Shown here: positions 11,839-21,170 of the stretch, one piece after another | How positions within the stretch are numbered: the stretch's first letter is position 1 | Layout of the letters: each line of letters opens with the position of its first letter | Translations under genes and position numbers: made by a program | Notes under the pieces: generated by a model | Told to the model about the DNA's origin: nothing | Database searches by the model: none | The model's input: only the letters and a program-made list of their open reading frames with translations | From: Heligmosomoides polygyrus polygyrus | Lineage: Eukaryota; Nematoda; Chromadorea; Rhabditida; Heligmosomidae | Length of the DNA stretch: 64,000 nt | Direction: 5' to 3' | Assembly (NCBI GenBank): GCA_947396885.1 | Contig: OX377202.1 | Span: forward strand, 85,602,408 to 85,666,407

Positions 11839-11911
11839 ACGCCCAAAAAATACAAATTAAAAAGTTAGCTATAAAAAATAGTCCACAAAGAATCTGTGAA
11901 AATTCATGCAT
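8990..11911 (-). CDS. LINE endonuclease-reverse transcriptase, uninterrupted ORF
   Basis: The 973-codon frame contains an apurinic-type endonuclease (TYNARTL near residue 33, catalytic Glu in LTETRR near 62, GDFNAK near 168, SDHR near 260) and a reverse transcriptase ([22 protein letters not shown] and the catalytic FADD near 698), followed by a C-terminal Cys-poor domain. It nicks target DNA and copies element RNA onto the nick. The first 20 or so residues, including the ATG at 11911, are encoded by the flanking IR1 arm, so the ORF start is chimeric. The native start probably lay a little upstream in a full-length copy. No stops or frameshifts interrupt it, so this is a young copy that may still code. 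The clade (RTE) is inferred from the single endonuclease-RT ORF and the tail. Confidence 0.9.
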   Translation of the reverse strand: MHEFSQILCGLFFIANFLICIFWASVLTTICTYNARTLASEASVEDLMMQARKIKYDVIGLTETRRHHPLHAAYDSGEELFLGTCDSRGVGGVGVLVNTHLAMNIDSYESLTSRIGRLRLKRCGSVPALTVFVAYAPTSDYDDEDVEAFYVELEKFYKEDHTFYKVIVGDFNAKIGPRRSPEELHIGTHGLEWNEQGERLSEFIMSTKTIHGNSQFQKPPSLRWTWESPGGQFHNEIDHIIFNRKYSLTDVSVVPKFYTGSDHRLLRARFRFSRQGEKAAKFRKRSPRTTINWDLYTSLAGLWEDAVMDNVDEEYDRFVHHLHDSAKGAESLKTTKRRLSPETLELIRQRGAARASGNYQLTSELAKLCREAIKEDLKERRAEVLAEAAEAGLSIRNARRNFANFKTKMTALRRPDGTVTSSRRTMERVIHDFYSDLFDSHVHLPPCHLPQDGFVVPSVLPSEIRHAISSVKKRTAPGPDRIRPEHLKNLPPTLINTLARLFTRYLSECKVPSQWKTSRTVLLYKKGDLHDIGNYRPICLLSVVYKLFTRVILNRISRTLDEGQPCEQAGFRRGFSTIDHIHTITKLIEVSREYKLPLCLTFIDLKKAFDSVETEAVIEALLTQGVPTQYIRVLRELYSGFTTKISPFYNDVVVDVKRGVRQGDTISPKLFSATLENVMRELEWEDMGVKVDGRQLHHLRFADDIVLITPSISQAERMLADFDRVCGNVGLQLNLTKTMFMRNGWVSDAPFSLNGTNISECFSYVYLGREVNMANDLAPELSRRKRAAWGAFKSVEEVAKKTKNVRLRAHLFDSTVLPALTYASETWAIRKQDEHAISVAQRGIERTMLGVKRLTQVREGVRSSELRRRSKIRDAVAWAKLSKIRWAGYVMRFADTRWTRAITDWIPRDVKRTPGRPPTRWSDFFVKALNDRYDALRVPRARRIHWTTLARDRDEWRRCWHPLEQLDDQRDDR

Positions 11912-12693
11912 GTAAGTAGAGGAGCAAAGATACGGTCAAAACTCGATCGGGGACCGCACCGCGGTATTTGGGAGGATCAATAAAACGCCGCGACACCAGA
12001 AGTGTGAGGACCCTGGTTAGGCGATTTACGGCGTCCTCAGATGGCTAGAGGGGTCACAAGGGCGAGCGACGGGACGGACTCGCCAACTAATCTGCGGCCG
12101 CACCAGGGCTATTGGGCATTTGACTCGCAGTAAACTGGTGCGGGTGAACGAAAAATTGAAATTGAACCACCGTTCGAGTTAGTTTTAAACGGTGACTGCA
12201 CTGGTAGGCTATTTTTCCATTTTTGATTATCACACCGTTGGAGAAGCCAACATTCTACGCAGAATTCAACCACGAATTTTATGTTCACAAGTGCAGTGTC
12301 TCGAAGAAATTATGCACTGTTTGAAAGCTGATAGCTTTGCTCAAAGTAAAGATACTGAAGAACTTGATGGCTCATATGAAAGAATAGGAAAGTAGAAATT
12401 TTCCAACAAATGAGCGGCATTGATTGTACCACGCACTCTTCTAAAACCTTGCATCTTATACTCGAACGATTGTTTTCGCTTGCTTGTTATAATTTCTCCA
12501 TAAAGTGGCAGTTTTGATTGATGTGAGCTTCTCTAAAGGTCTGAAAGTTAAAAACACACTACGGCTTGGGAAAATGCAGGGTGTCCTAAAAATGCACGTA
12601 CTATTTGAGAGGTTCTAACATTGATACTATTGATGCTCTTGAAGATGTTTAGCACTCATATAAAAGCACAGGGCAACGAAATTTCTGCAAATA

Positions 12694-12782
12694 AGTGCAA
12701 ATAATCCAAGATTGCGCCGTGCACTCGACTGAAACTCTGCATTTCAGTCGAGTGCACGGCGCAATCTTGGATTATTTGCACT
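12694..12782. repeat. Perfect 41-bp hairpin, 7-base loop
   Basis: Arms 12694-12734 and 12742-12782 are exact reverse complements separated by CTCTGCA. No coding frame crosses it meaningfully. Confidence 0.93.
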
Positions 12783-13273
12783 TTCAGTTTCAGTGTTCAG
12801 CTCTGACTGTTTGGTAAAATCCTGTTACTACTTAGGTACACTAACCTGTGTTGTGCCTCTTTTAATGTAGAGAAATTGTCAATTATGTACGTGAAAGGCA
12901 CATGACATGTGAGTTTATTGATTGCACAATTTATCGCTTTCGCTCTAATGATCCTCACCACATATCTAAGCCTGTAACAAGAATGAGGTCTGGCTGTAGG
13001 TTTTTCTTCGAGGAGTAGAAGTTTATCATGGAGTGCTACTGGAAGTTCGAAAACATCGTCGAAGTGCATGGCGATTCGGCGATACCCTGTATTGACTGTG
13101 GAATGGAGAATTTGTGCTAGTTCACTATATGTTTCATACAGACGTAATGAAGGCGGTAAGCAAGGATTGACTAATGAACATGACAATGAACTACCCAAGA
13201 GCTTGGTACCAGCGAACAAGGAGCAACTAATAAGCATGACTTCAACGCCGTACTGCCTCAGGGTTTGCAGGGC

Positions 13274-13366
13274 AACAGATATGGTCTTTCATTGCCCTTC
13301 CATAAGACCTCTGGAGGCACTGCTTCCAGAGGTCCTATGGAAGGGCAATGAAAGACCATATCTGTT
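13274..13366. repeat. About 42-bp hairpin with a short loop
   Basis: The sequence starting AACAGATATGGTC at 13274 is mirrored by the sequence ending GACCATATCTGTT at 13366, with one or two mismatches and a loop of about 8 bases. Confidence 0.88.
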
Positions 13367-13950
13367 TAGCGACCTCGATTACCCCTAGGGCTGAACTTTC
13401 GGACCGCTTGATTTACATCCACAAAAAATCGATAATTTGATCAATATGGCGATAAAAGCGAACTTCAGATTCGTGTTCAGCGACCTCGATTACCCCCAGG
13501 GCTAAAGCTCCGGACTGCTGAATGACATCCACAAAAACACATACAACCCTTGGCGCAACACGTGGACAAGGGGGGCAGTCCTTGGTTTCGACCGCCTTGA
13601 GCGTAGCAGTCGGGTTTGGTGACGTGGATTTTCCCCCATTGAACGCGTACGTACGTGTAATGCAAGTTGCGCCGAGAGGGGCCTTGGTAAAACGGGTAAA
13701 AACCCTAACTTTTTCGAGCACTGATGGATTGCCCCCTCGTTCACTAGTAGCGCCCAACCCTTTTATACATACACAAGTGTTGAGACGCGCCTAACGGCGT
13801 GTCTCGCACACTAACGCACTTCGCGCGACTTTACAGCGACCTTTGGAAAGCAGTTTTTGTAAATCACAAAATTCGTTAACATCTCGGACCTGGTGCATAC
13901 TTTATCGGCATCAAGCCGTTCTTTACTTCGGTACCTTCAACATACGCATC

Positions 13951-14499
13951 TGGCATAGATCCGATTCGCTCCCGCGACAATCGCGTCGGGATCCCTCATC
14001 TAGTCAATCGCCGACCTCGCCACGCCCGCCTTTCGCGGACCGACACAGAGTAATGATCTTGGTTATCCAGCCTCTGGTCATGACCCGAAATCAATTCATT
14101 TCGCATATTTATCTGCGATAATCCACAAAGCACGGAACGACAAGCCGGAACATGACTCGGCACAAGAGAAAACATGTCAACAACACATAACGGGAGATCA
14201 TTGGGCACCGGAGTGGGGACGAATGCCGGCGTGGTCGGCGGAAGGAGCCGAAGCACCGCGATGAAGGGCTGGCCGGGTCCCTGGGTGCAGTCGCGCGTCC
14301 CTCAACCGTCCGGGTGGCAGTCCTCGCGAGTCTTTTGTCCTCGCTTATATAGGTCCGTCCTCCTCAAGTCCGTGCCTGAAACAAGGAAGGGCAAGGGGCC
14401 GCGACGTTTCGAAAGATACGGCCAGCAAAGAGAGAGGCAACACGGGGGTAAAATGTCAAAACGGGACTCACCACACCGATTCCTCCTTCGTCCCTTACA
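13951..14499 (-). repeat. Putative 3' LTR of the retroelement
   Basis: On the minus strand the segment starts TGTAAGGGACG directly after a polypurine tract and contains a TATA-type box (CCTATATAAG at 14344-14353), as expected for an LTR promoter. The 3' limit is uncertain: 13951 is the nearest CA-ending choice (CTATGCCA), and flanking R-family DNA begins about there. No second LTR is present in the window, so the direct-repeat test cannot be done. Confidence 0.55.
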
Positions 14500-14512
14500 T
14501 CTCCCCCTTTTT
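14500..14512 (-). other. Polypurine tract
   Basis: On the minus strand AAAAAGGGGGAGA sits immediately before TGTAAGGG and about 20 bases after the helicase stop codon. This is the expected position of the plus-strand primer of an LTR element. It places the helicase ORF inside the element. Confidence 0.75.
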
Positions 14513-14531
14513 GCGAAGTCCGTCCTCGGAC

Positions 14532-16823
14532 TTAATACTTGATTGCAGCGGGGATAGTCTTCTCGAAGAAGCACATTTCAGCCAGAACTCTATTGAAGCG
14601 ACACCATGTGATGATTTGTTCCCATAGTGGTATGACTTGAAGCGACGAGAGGCATCCTATGACGAACATTCCGTCTCGAGCCCGAGATAGCGCGACGTTG
14701 AGGCGCTTAGGGTCTGCAAAAAACGAATGGTTGGCGTCTTTGTCGATATGAGTCCGTGTGGTACACACAATCACAATAGATTTTTCCTATCCCTGCGCAC
14801 TGTCGACCGTAGCGACGGCCACCTCGGTATCGCGCAGCACAGCTTCACATAGATATTTTTGGTCACGATAGAGGCATATGACCATAATGTCCTCAGCGCG
14901 GACTCCTTTTGCTTTTAAAAGGCACACTAGGACGCGCACCGCGTTTGCCTCGATGTCGTTGCTGTATGACCCAATAACGGATCTAACCGCGTGACCTCTC
15001 ACGTTCACGACTGCGAGTGGAATCTCGGGGTTCGTCAGTTTCACACGCGACAGCAGATTTTGGCGTAATTCTACTGGTGTGCCGCACCGCAAAGCGTCGC
15101 CGTAAAAGAACTTAGAATTGAGGCGCATGAGGCCCGCGTGCGGACGGTACACCGTTCGGATGGTGCAGACTGGAGCGTTGGCCCTGCGGTGGGCGACATC
15201 CAGCACCGACTGTGAGCAGAGAGCTATCGCCTTGGGGACGTTGTGGACGCCTACATACGGTGGTAATTGCTTACTATCACCCACGAGGGTGTAGCAAGCA
15301 TACTGAAAGCGCGAGAGAAGTGCAATGAATGTGGCCTCTGGAATCATTGATGCTTCATCTAGAAGCACCGCACTCCATTCCCGTGAGGGGCGACGCCAAA
15401 GGCCCTTGCGTATAGCTAAATTTATGGCGGAGGAAATTGTACAGAGGAACACATTGGGTTTGTAGATCCGAATAAAGGCGCGGGTCAGCTTCTTAATACG
15501 TGTGGAGGCATAACGCTCCAGGAATAAAAGGCGCTTGTGCTCCCGCGTAGCGACTCCCCTCTCCTCGCCAGTGAATACGAATTCCCTGAGGGCGTTACGA
15601 TGTTCCGCAAACTCCTCAAACATTGCTAGATCATTTTTAGACATAACTTCTCTATGGGTGCCTGAGAGGTTCTCCATGAGGGTAGCCATGTTAAAGGGTT
15701 CATTATGAGCGGCATCCTGCGAGAGTAGCTCGCTGACATAGCGCACAGGACGTATGCTGTCCGAGTTAAGCTCTCCTATTTTGGCGCATATTACATCTAA
15801 CGCGCTGTTTTGAACCGCGGCTACCAGCACGGTTTGACCCCTTTTTACCACTTCTTCGGCCATGACTGCCGTGCATAAAGACTTGCCGGCCCCGTATGCG
15901 CTGTCAATGATTAGGACAGGGCTCTGCCGATTGAACCAGTTTACGGCATTGACTTGGTCTGCGTTGAGCTCTACGTCGTTTCCTGAGACGTTGACAGTTA
16001 TGGAGGTGCGCTCTTCTACCTGCTGGGCCAATATATCAGCGTCTCCTGCCAGTACTGCGCGAGCCGCCAGCCATGACGCCGTGTCCGGCTCGAAGGTGCT
16101 AGCCATTCGGCAGTTTTCTAGCATCGCCAACACAGGATTGGCGCGCTCTTCGACGCTGCTGAGTGAAGTCCCGACCGCCATACGACGGTGTGGTGTGCTC
16201 AACATGTACGACCGAAACCTGGTGGTGTCCTTGAGGAGGAGTTCCGCAGTGACCCCGACTTTTGTGTCTCCCATGACTAGATGAATTATCCGGGCTTTAA
16301 GTATATCAGCCTGGTATGCTCCTTCAACGAAGCTACCCACCGCCCAACCCGATTTACTACTAACGGGGATTTGAAACTCCACCTTAGCCGGGAAAGCATT
16401 TATATCAAGGGAAGTCCAGATTACATTATGTACTCGATGGTCGGACGCTTCTGCGACGCATGCCGCTATGGTCCCACAGGCAGTGCTGTAGAAGGGCTCC
16501 AGGAAGTGCATGACCTCCTTAGGACGAGACTCAAATAATGTGAAATCCGTGAGCTTGGCCTCGATTAAATCCTTATACGACTGCTCTACAAGTCGCATGT
16601 GCCCTGGAACGGGAGGGGCGCTTGGGATGTACTGAATATCGGCTAGGAAAGCGTATATTTCTGCTGAGTTGTCCTTAGGCGTACACGCGAAGCGCATGTA
16701 GTCAATCTGTCGTGGTCTAAATAAGGCTACGATAAAGGAGTTATCGATGACTTGTTCAAACTCCTTAGATCGCGAAACCGATTTTTGTTTGCGGTGACCA
16801 AGTAACGGTGACCTTGCATGCAC
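14532..16823 (-). pseudogene. Superfamily-1 helicase ORF (UPF1/DNA2-like), one in-frame stop
   Basis: The frame 16823-14787 continues after a single in-frame TAG to 14532. Residues are counted from 16823. It shows a Walker A (YGAGKS near 308), Walker B (DEAS near 487), motif III (GDSKQLPPY near 512), a motif after the YRPHAG block, DSAQG at the premature stop, and beyond it the motif VI context RLNVALSRARDG. Such enzymes unwind RNA or DNA using ATP. The upstream ORF overlaps in another frame, so the original protein probably began there. The ORF follows integrase on the same strand and ends 20 bases before the polypurine tract, so it looks like part of the retroelement. An older captured gene is possible. 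The helicase assignment is secure; its role in the element is not known to me. Confidence 0.88.
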
Positions 16824-18256
16824 AATTTGAATGTGCCGTTTTGCCTGGAAACCACCCTGATGACGAATCCAAGGGTATCCTTAAGTTCGCGATATACAAG
16901 GCCGAACTGAGCCACGCGCCATATGGTGGACTTCCGCGATAAAGTAGCTTCCTCCACGTTTGTGGGGGCTACCAGGTAGGAGGTTCGAAACTTTACAGTT
17001 ACGGCGAGGGAATACACCCAGACTAGATCACCGATAATAAGGCTACGGAGGTCGACTCCTCTTTTACCAGTACGAATATTGATGCCGAACTGGTCGATCT
17101 GGATGGTATGGAGGTTCCACCGGTCGGGAAAGGGAAGCTCGATATGAGCTGCTTCTAGTCGTGCCCCGGAACCATACAAGGTTTTGACCCTATATAAGAC
17201 AGGTAGGATACCCTTGTGGCGTTTTAACCCTCTTACGTAGGTGTGCTGTTCCTGAAGAGAAGCCTGATCTACTAGGGGCATAGTTGGCAGCTCCCCTTCG
17301 CTCCTCTTTATACTTATAATGTTGTCGTAACTATTAAAACGACGAATGTTTTCAATAGCCCTTGGGCCAACCGCTTCCAAAATAGGTACCTCGTGACCCA
17401 CCGTAGGTAATGGCTCTCCAGATGGGTGCAGGTGTAAGCCGCTGTACCCCGCAGCTGTTACTTTCTCATAGTTGCGAACATCCAGGTCGGAGTGATAATA
17501 TTCACATTCCTGAATTTGTACCCTGGGCTCGAAGAAGGAAGCCCATGGGTGGGATGAAAACTGCTCAAACTTCACCGAAGGAGCGGTTTGCGGAACCTTA
17601 TGTTTCAGTTCTCTAGAGGGGGCAACCACGGTTTTTTCTGCTGGTGGTGCCTCCTCGGGAACTGCTTCTTGGGCAAGAGTTGCTTTCTCGATAAGTGATG
17701 CCAGCGTGTCAGCCGCTGATTCACTATTTTTAATTCGTTTCACGGCTGGTTGGCTGAAAGCTCCTGAACTAGACCCGGCAACGTTTTCATATTCGGTTTG
17801 GGGCGCTGATTCCTCAGAAGAGGTAATGAGCTGAGACACTGTTTGTATTGCACTGCCAGGTGGCATTTCTTCAGAAACAGTTTTGTTTGGGGCGGCAGAT
17901 CCCTCCGAAGAGGTGATGAGCCTCGGTTTCTGCACTAGTTCTAATTTCACACCTTCCTCGTCAGAGTCGTATGAAATGAAGGTGAGAAACTGCTTCGACT
18001 CACCGCCCGCCGAAACGGGAGCGTTTACCGCTGCCGCCAACGGTGGTGTCTCCTCCCCATCACCAGCATTTGAGAGCACGACGTCCATCGGTTCTTCATG
18101 AACGTTGCCGTCAGAAACTGGCAGAGGAGGGCGGTCTTCTACTGCTAGGGGCGAGAGTCCCTCAGGTGAGGTAACGCTCTGAGCACTGTGAGAATCACTT
18201 GACATTTTTCTGAAATAGGTGAAAGTTTCTTTTTGGAGAGGCTTCATGAAACACAC
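16727..18256 (-). pseudogene. Unknown ORF upstream of the helicase (probable helicase N-terminal part)
   Basis: 509 codons. Residues 1-200 are Ser/Pro/Glu-rich and low in order. Residues 230-490 look folded, with many aromatic residues and a beta-rich pattern (for example WRVAQFGLVYRELK). I recognise no domain. The end overlaps the helicase frame by about 97 bases in another register, with related alignment of both frames around 16760-16823, so a frameshift in an originally single protein is the simplest reading. A more natural start is the internal Met in the MSSDSHS context near residue 18. The ORF lies 230 bases downstream of integrase. Confidence 0.6.
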
Positions 18257-18485
18257 GACATATTAGCGATCTATGGCGGTAGGCGGAAATGATGAAATTG
18301 GAACTTGATATGAAGGGAAGATGCGTTTAAGTAATAGAGGGACAGGTATCGCCGAAAATGGCGCCCGAGGGAAGCCGAGAATAGGAATTGTAGTCGTCGT
18401 GCAGCAAATAGAGAATGCGTCGTGGGCGCGAACTGAAAATTGAAGTACTCGCGAAAAAGAAAAAATGTGTGTAAGGTTATGAAAC

Positions 18486-20588
18486 TCATTGACGATTTCG
18501 AGGACGGAGATTATAGTGATGCGATGGACTCCCTGAGGCTGTATCCGTAGGGGATGCTTTAGGTGCTTCCTCCCGTTGGTGGATGTAACCAGGGATATGC
18601 TCTTCAGGTAGTGCGTCTACGTAATCGTGCTCCTCCGGTACCGAAGGAAGGGTGGATGCTGGACCCGTGAGATCCACGACCTTTTTTATCTGATTTAGGT
18701 GAACACGACGGGGCTGGGACTGCGGCGACGTTATGCTCACAATCACCGCGTATGGATGGTCGACCTTCAGAACGCGAAATTGACCAATCCAGGGGAAACA
18801 TAACTTCCGTGCGAGCCCCGATTTGCTGGTATAATTGCGGAAAAACACCCGATCACCTTCGCAGATTGTAGAGGGGCGAGCTTTCTGATCGTACACGCGC
18901 TTCATAGTCGCCTTATATGTTCTGGCGTGCTCTGCTGCTTGCTGCCACGCCAGTTGTAAAGCCGATACTAGTTGCGCTTTATAATCGTCCGTTCCCGAGG
19001 GGCCAGGGATTTGAGGTCGGGCTTCGGGCAATAGTATGCGATCTATGGTAAAAACAGGATCTCTACCAAACATTAAAAAGTATGGTGATTCACCGGTGGC
19101 TTCATTTATGGAGGTGTTGTAACAAAATGCTACGCAGGGTATAAATAAATCCCAATCCTCCTGTTTTATATTGATAAATTTGGAGAGAATAGCTTGAAAA
19201 GTGATGAAAGTTCTCTCCGTAGCGCCGTTTCCCATGGAATGATACGGAGTTGCAAAGCGGTGTTTGATGTGCAAAAGGTTGCAGAACTCCTGGTAAAAAT
19301 GCGACGTAAAACTTGAAGCCTGATCGGAGACTAATTCAGTCATAGTGCCATATTTCAAGACGCATTCCGTCAGAAGTGCGTGGGCGATCGTATTAGCCCT
19401 CGCGTCGGGTAAGGGAACGGAAATTACGTACCGGGTGAACCAACAAACAATATTTAAAATGTATTTATTGCCGCGCTCCGTAGTTTTGAGTGGTCCGCAT
19501 AAGTCCAGTCCTACTTTGGCGAACACTGCTCCGCTGTGCACGGGAATGAGGCGTTCGCGGAAATTTGGCTTCGGATTGCGGCGCATTTGACAGGTGAGAC
19601 AGGAGTCACACCACTTTCGGATGTCACTGTGCACTGAATGCCAGTAGTATTTACGCAGGATTTTTGCAAGGGTCTTTTTCCATCCCATATGACCGCCGGA
19701 AAGAGCGCTATTGTGATGAGCGTCAAAAATCAGATTCTGCAGGTGCTTGGGGACTAATAAAACAGTGTGAGCGTTATTCTCCTCTTTTAGGAAATAGTGG
19801 AGACAATTGTCATTTTTAATAATGCACCTAGGCGCCATTTTTGCAGCCTGAGTTTTAATCGGTTCTGGTGTATTTATGGGTAGTTCTGAATCGGTTATAA
19901 TACTTCGGAGACACTGCAGCAGGTCGTCCCTTTTCTGCTCATCAGCAAAGCTGATAAGGTCAGGGCTTCCGCTTACGTATGTGTTGAGTGAATACACTAT
20001 GTGGGGCTCCTCCGCCTCGAAAGACATAGGTAGGCCGAGAGGGAACTCGATGATATCTCGTAGTTCCTTTTCAGGAGGGGAAACACTATCCTGGCTCTCG
20101 TGTGCTCTAGAGAGTGCGTCGGCGACCGTGTTTTTTGGGCCTTTAATATGAATTACCTTAATATTATAGCTCTGCAATTCGATGAGCCAACGCGCCAAAT
20201 TATCGTGGGTCTTGCTTTTGTTAAGAAGAAACGTCAATGGCTTATGATCGCTATGCAGTGTTACTTGTGCCATACAAATATAAGGTTTAAACTGTCTAAG
20301 GGCGTAGATAATCGCTCCCAACTCGATTTGAACTGCGGGCCATCGGCGCTCAGTCTCAGTCAATGTTCTACTACAGTAAGCGACGGCGTAAAACTGTTTT
20401 GAACCGACTTCGCTTTCCTGCATTAGAGCTCCAGCTTGAGCGACGCTTCTTGCATCGGTAAAGATGTGAAACGGCTTGTCGTAGTTCGGGTAGCCAAGAA
20501 TAGGCTCCCTTAATAGTGCGTCTCTCAACTCTTGAAATGCAGCTTCTTGCGCTTCTGTCCACTGGAATTTTGTTTCTTTACGGGTCAT
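18486..20588 (-). CDS. RNase H and integrase part of Ty3/gypsy-type pol
   Basis: A 700-codon frame in gypsy order. RNase H: FTDAR near residue 45, the Glu in IELGAI near 88, LHSDHKPL near 112. Integrase: zinc finger His-His-Cys-Cys from about 293 to 337 (HHNS, GGHMG, WCDSCLTC), then the catalytic triad in VGLDLCGP near 360, LVSDQASS near 420 and GNGATERT near 454. A C-terminal chromatin-type region and a Pro-rich tail end in HYNLRPR. It removes the RNA template and inserts the cDNA. The frame is uninterrupted; the break from the RT piece upstream lies between 20588 and 20650, where an A/T homopolymer runs. Confidence 0.93.
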   Translation of the reverse strand: MTRKETKFQWTEAQEAAFQELRDALLREPILGYPNYDKPFHIFTDARSVAQAGALMQESEVGSKQFYAVAYCSRTLTETERRWPAVQIELGAIIYALRQFKPYICMAQVTLHSDHKPLTFLLNKSKTHDNLARWLIELQSYNIKVIHIKGPKNTVADALSRAHESQDSVSPPEKELRDIIEFPLGLPMSFEAEEPHIVYSLNTYVSGSPDLISFADEQKRDDLLQCLRSIITDSELPINTPEPIKTQAAKMAPRCIIKNDNCLHYFLKEENNAHTVLLVPKHLQNLIFDAHHNSALSGGHMGWKKTLAKILRKYYWHSVHSDIRKWCDSCLTCQMRRNPKPNFRERLIPVHSGAVFAKVGLDLCGPLKTTERGNKYILNIVCWFTRYVISVPLPDARANTIAHALLTECVLKYGTMTELVSDQASSFTSHFYQEFCNLLHIKHRFATPYHSMGNGATERTFITFQAILSKFINIKQEDWDLFIPCVAFCYNTSINEATGESPYFLMFGRDPVFTIDRILLPEARPQIPGPSGTDDYKAQLVSALQLAWQQAAEHARTYKATMKRVYDQKARPSTICEGDRVFFRNYTSKSGLARKLCFPWIGQFRVLKVDHPYAVIVSITSPQSQPRRVHLNQIKKVVDLTGPASTLPSVPEEHDYVDALPEEHIPGYIHQREEAPKASPTDTASGSPSHHYNLRPRNRQ

Positions 20589-20610
20589 TCTAGTTAGGGG
20601 TTCTGCGATG

Positions 20611-21170
20611 TTAGCGAAGTTGGGAATAAATTTGCGGAAAAAAACCTACCATTCCGAGAAAACGCTTTATTTCTTTAGTATTACTAGGTCTAGGGAATTC
20701 CCGTACTGATTTCGTATTGGCTTCGGCTGGTGAGTAGCTGTCTTTACTGATGACATGACCCAGAAAAGTGATTTGCTGTCTTGCAAAAACGCACTTTTTA
20801 GGGGAAGCTTTTAGGTTAAACTGCCGTAGTCGCATGAGAACTTTTTCAATAGACTGAAGGTGACTGCTGAAATCTTTGTTGTATATTAAAATATCGTCAA
20901 TATACGTGAGGACGTTACCCTCTAGACCACCAAGGACCTTGGCCATTATGCGAGCAAAGTAGCTACCCGCGGATTTTAAACCAAAGGGGAGATGGGTCAT
21001 TTGGTAGATTTTATTTTCCGTGATAACTCCACATTTGTAACTACTTTCTTCGTCTAGGGGAAGCTGAAGATATCCACTAGCGAGGTCTAGTGTCGTGTAG
21101 AATCTATTGCCACCTATTTTTTTCTAGGACATCATCTATGCGTGGAATAGGGTACTGGTCCGGCAGGGTT
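20611..21170 (-). pseudogene. Reverse transcriptase core of the LTR element, frameshifted
   Basis: The frame 21000-20611 holds the palm with the catalytic YIDD near residue 33 and the thumb/connection beginning (FLGMVGFF). The stretch 21000-21170 continues RT upstream but in other frames, with one break at an A-run near 21120 and another at the end of the preceding ORF. It belongs with the ORFs on either side. The breaks mean this copy cannot make a full pol. Confidence 0.9.

Larger units (their letters stand above)
8036..12225. repeat. IR1 right arm, split by a LINE
   Basis: This arm mirrors 2050-3420. It is continuous except for the LINE at 8975-11838 and small indels, including loss of about 70 bases that include the tRNA-like B box. 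The arm resumes exactly at 11852 and ends near 12225, where TAGGCTATTTTTCCATTTTT mirrors the left end. High identity to the left arm implies a recent origin or continuing gene conversion. Confidence 0.9.
12226..13950. other. Repeat mosaic between IR1 and the LTR element
   Basis: No gene. About 12227-12275 is a short copy of the outer end of the IR2 arms (TATCACACCGTTGGAGA near its start). About 13400-13760 is an inverted copy of 33445-33645 and shares a block with 62770-62810. About 13786-13950 is the left part of the CT-rich R-family repeat whose better copy starts at 51824. Two strong hairpins are listed separately. Confidence 0.7.
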
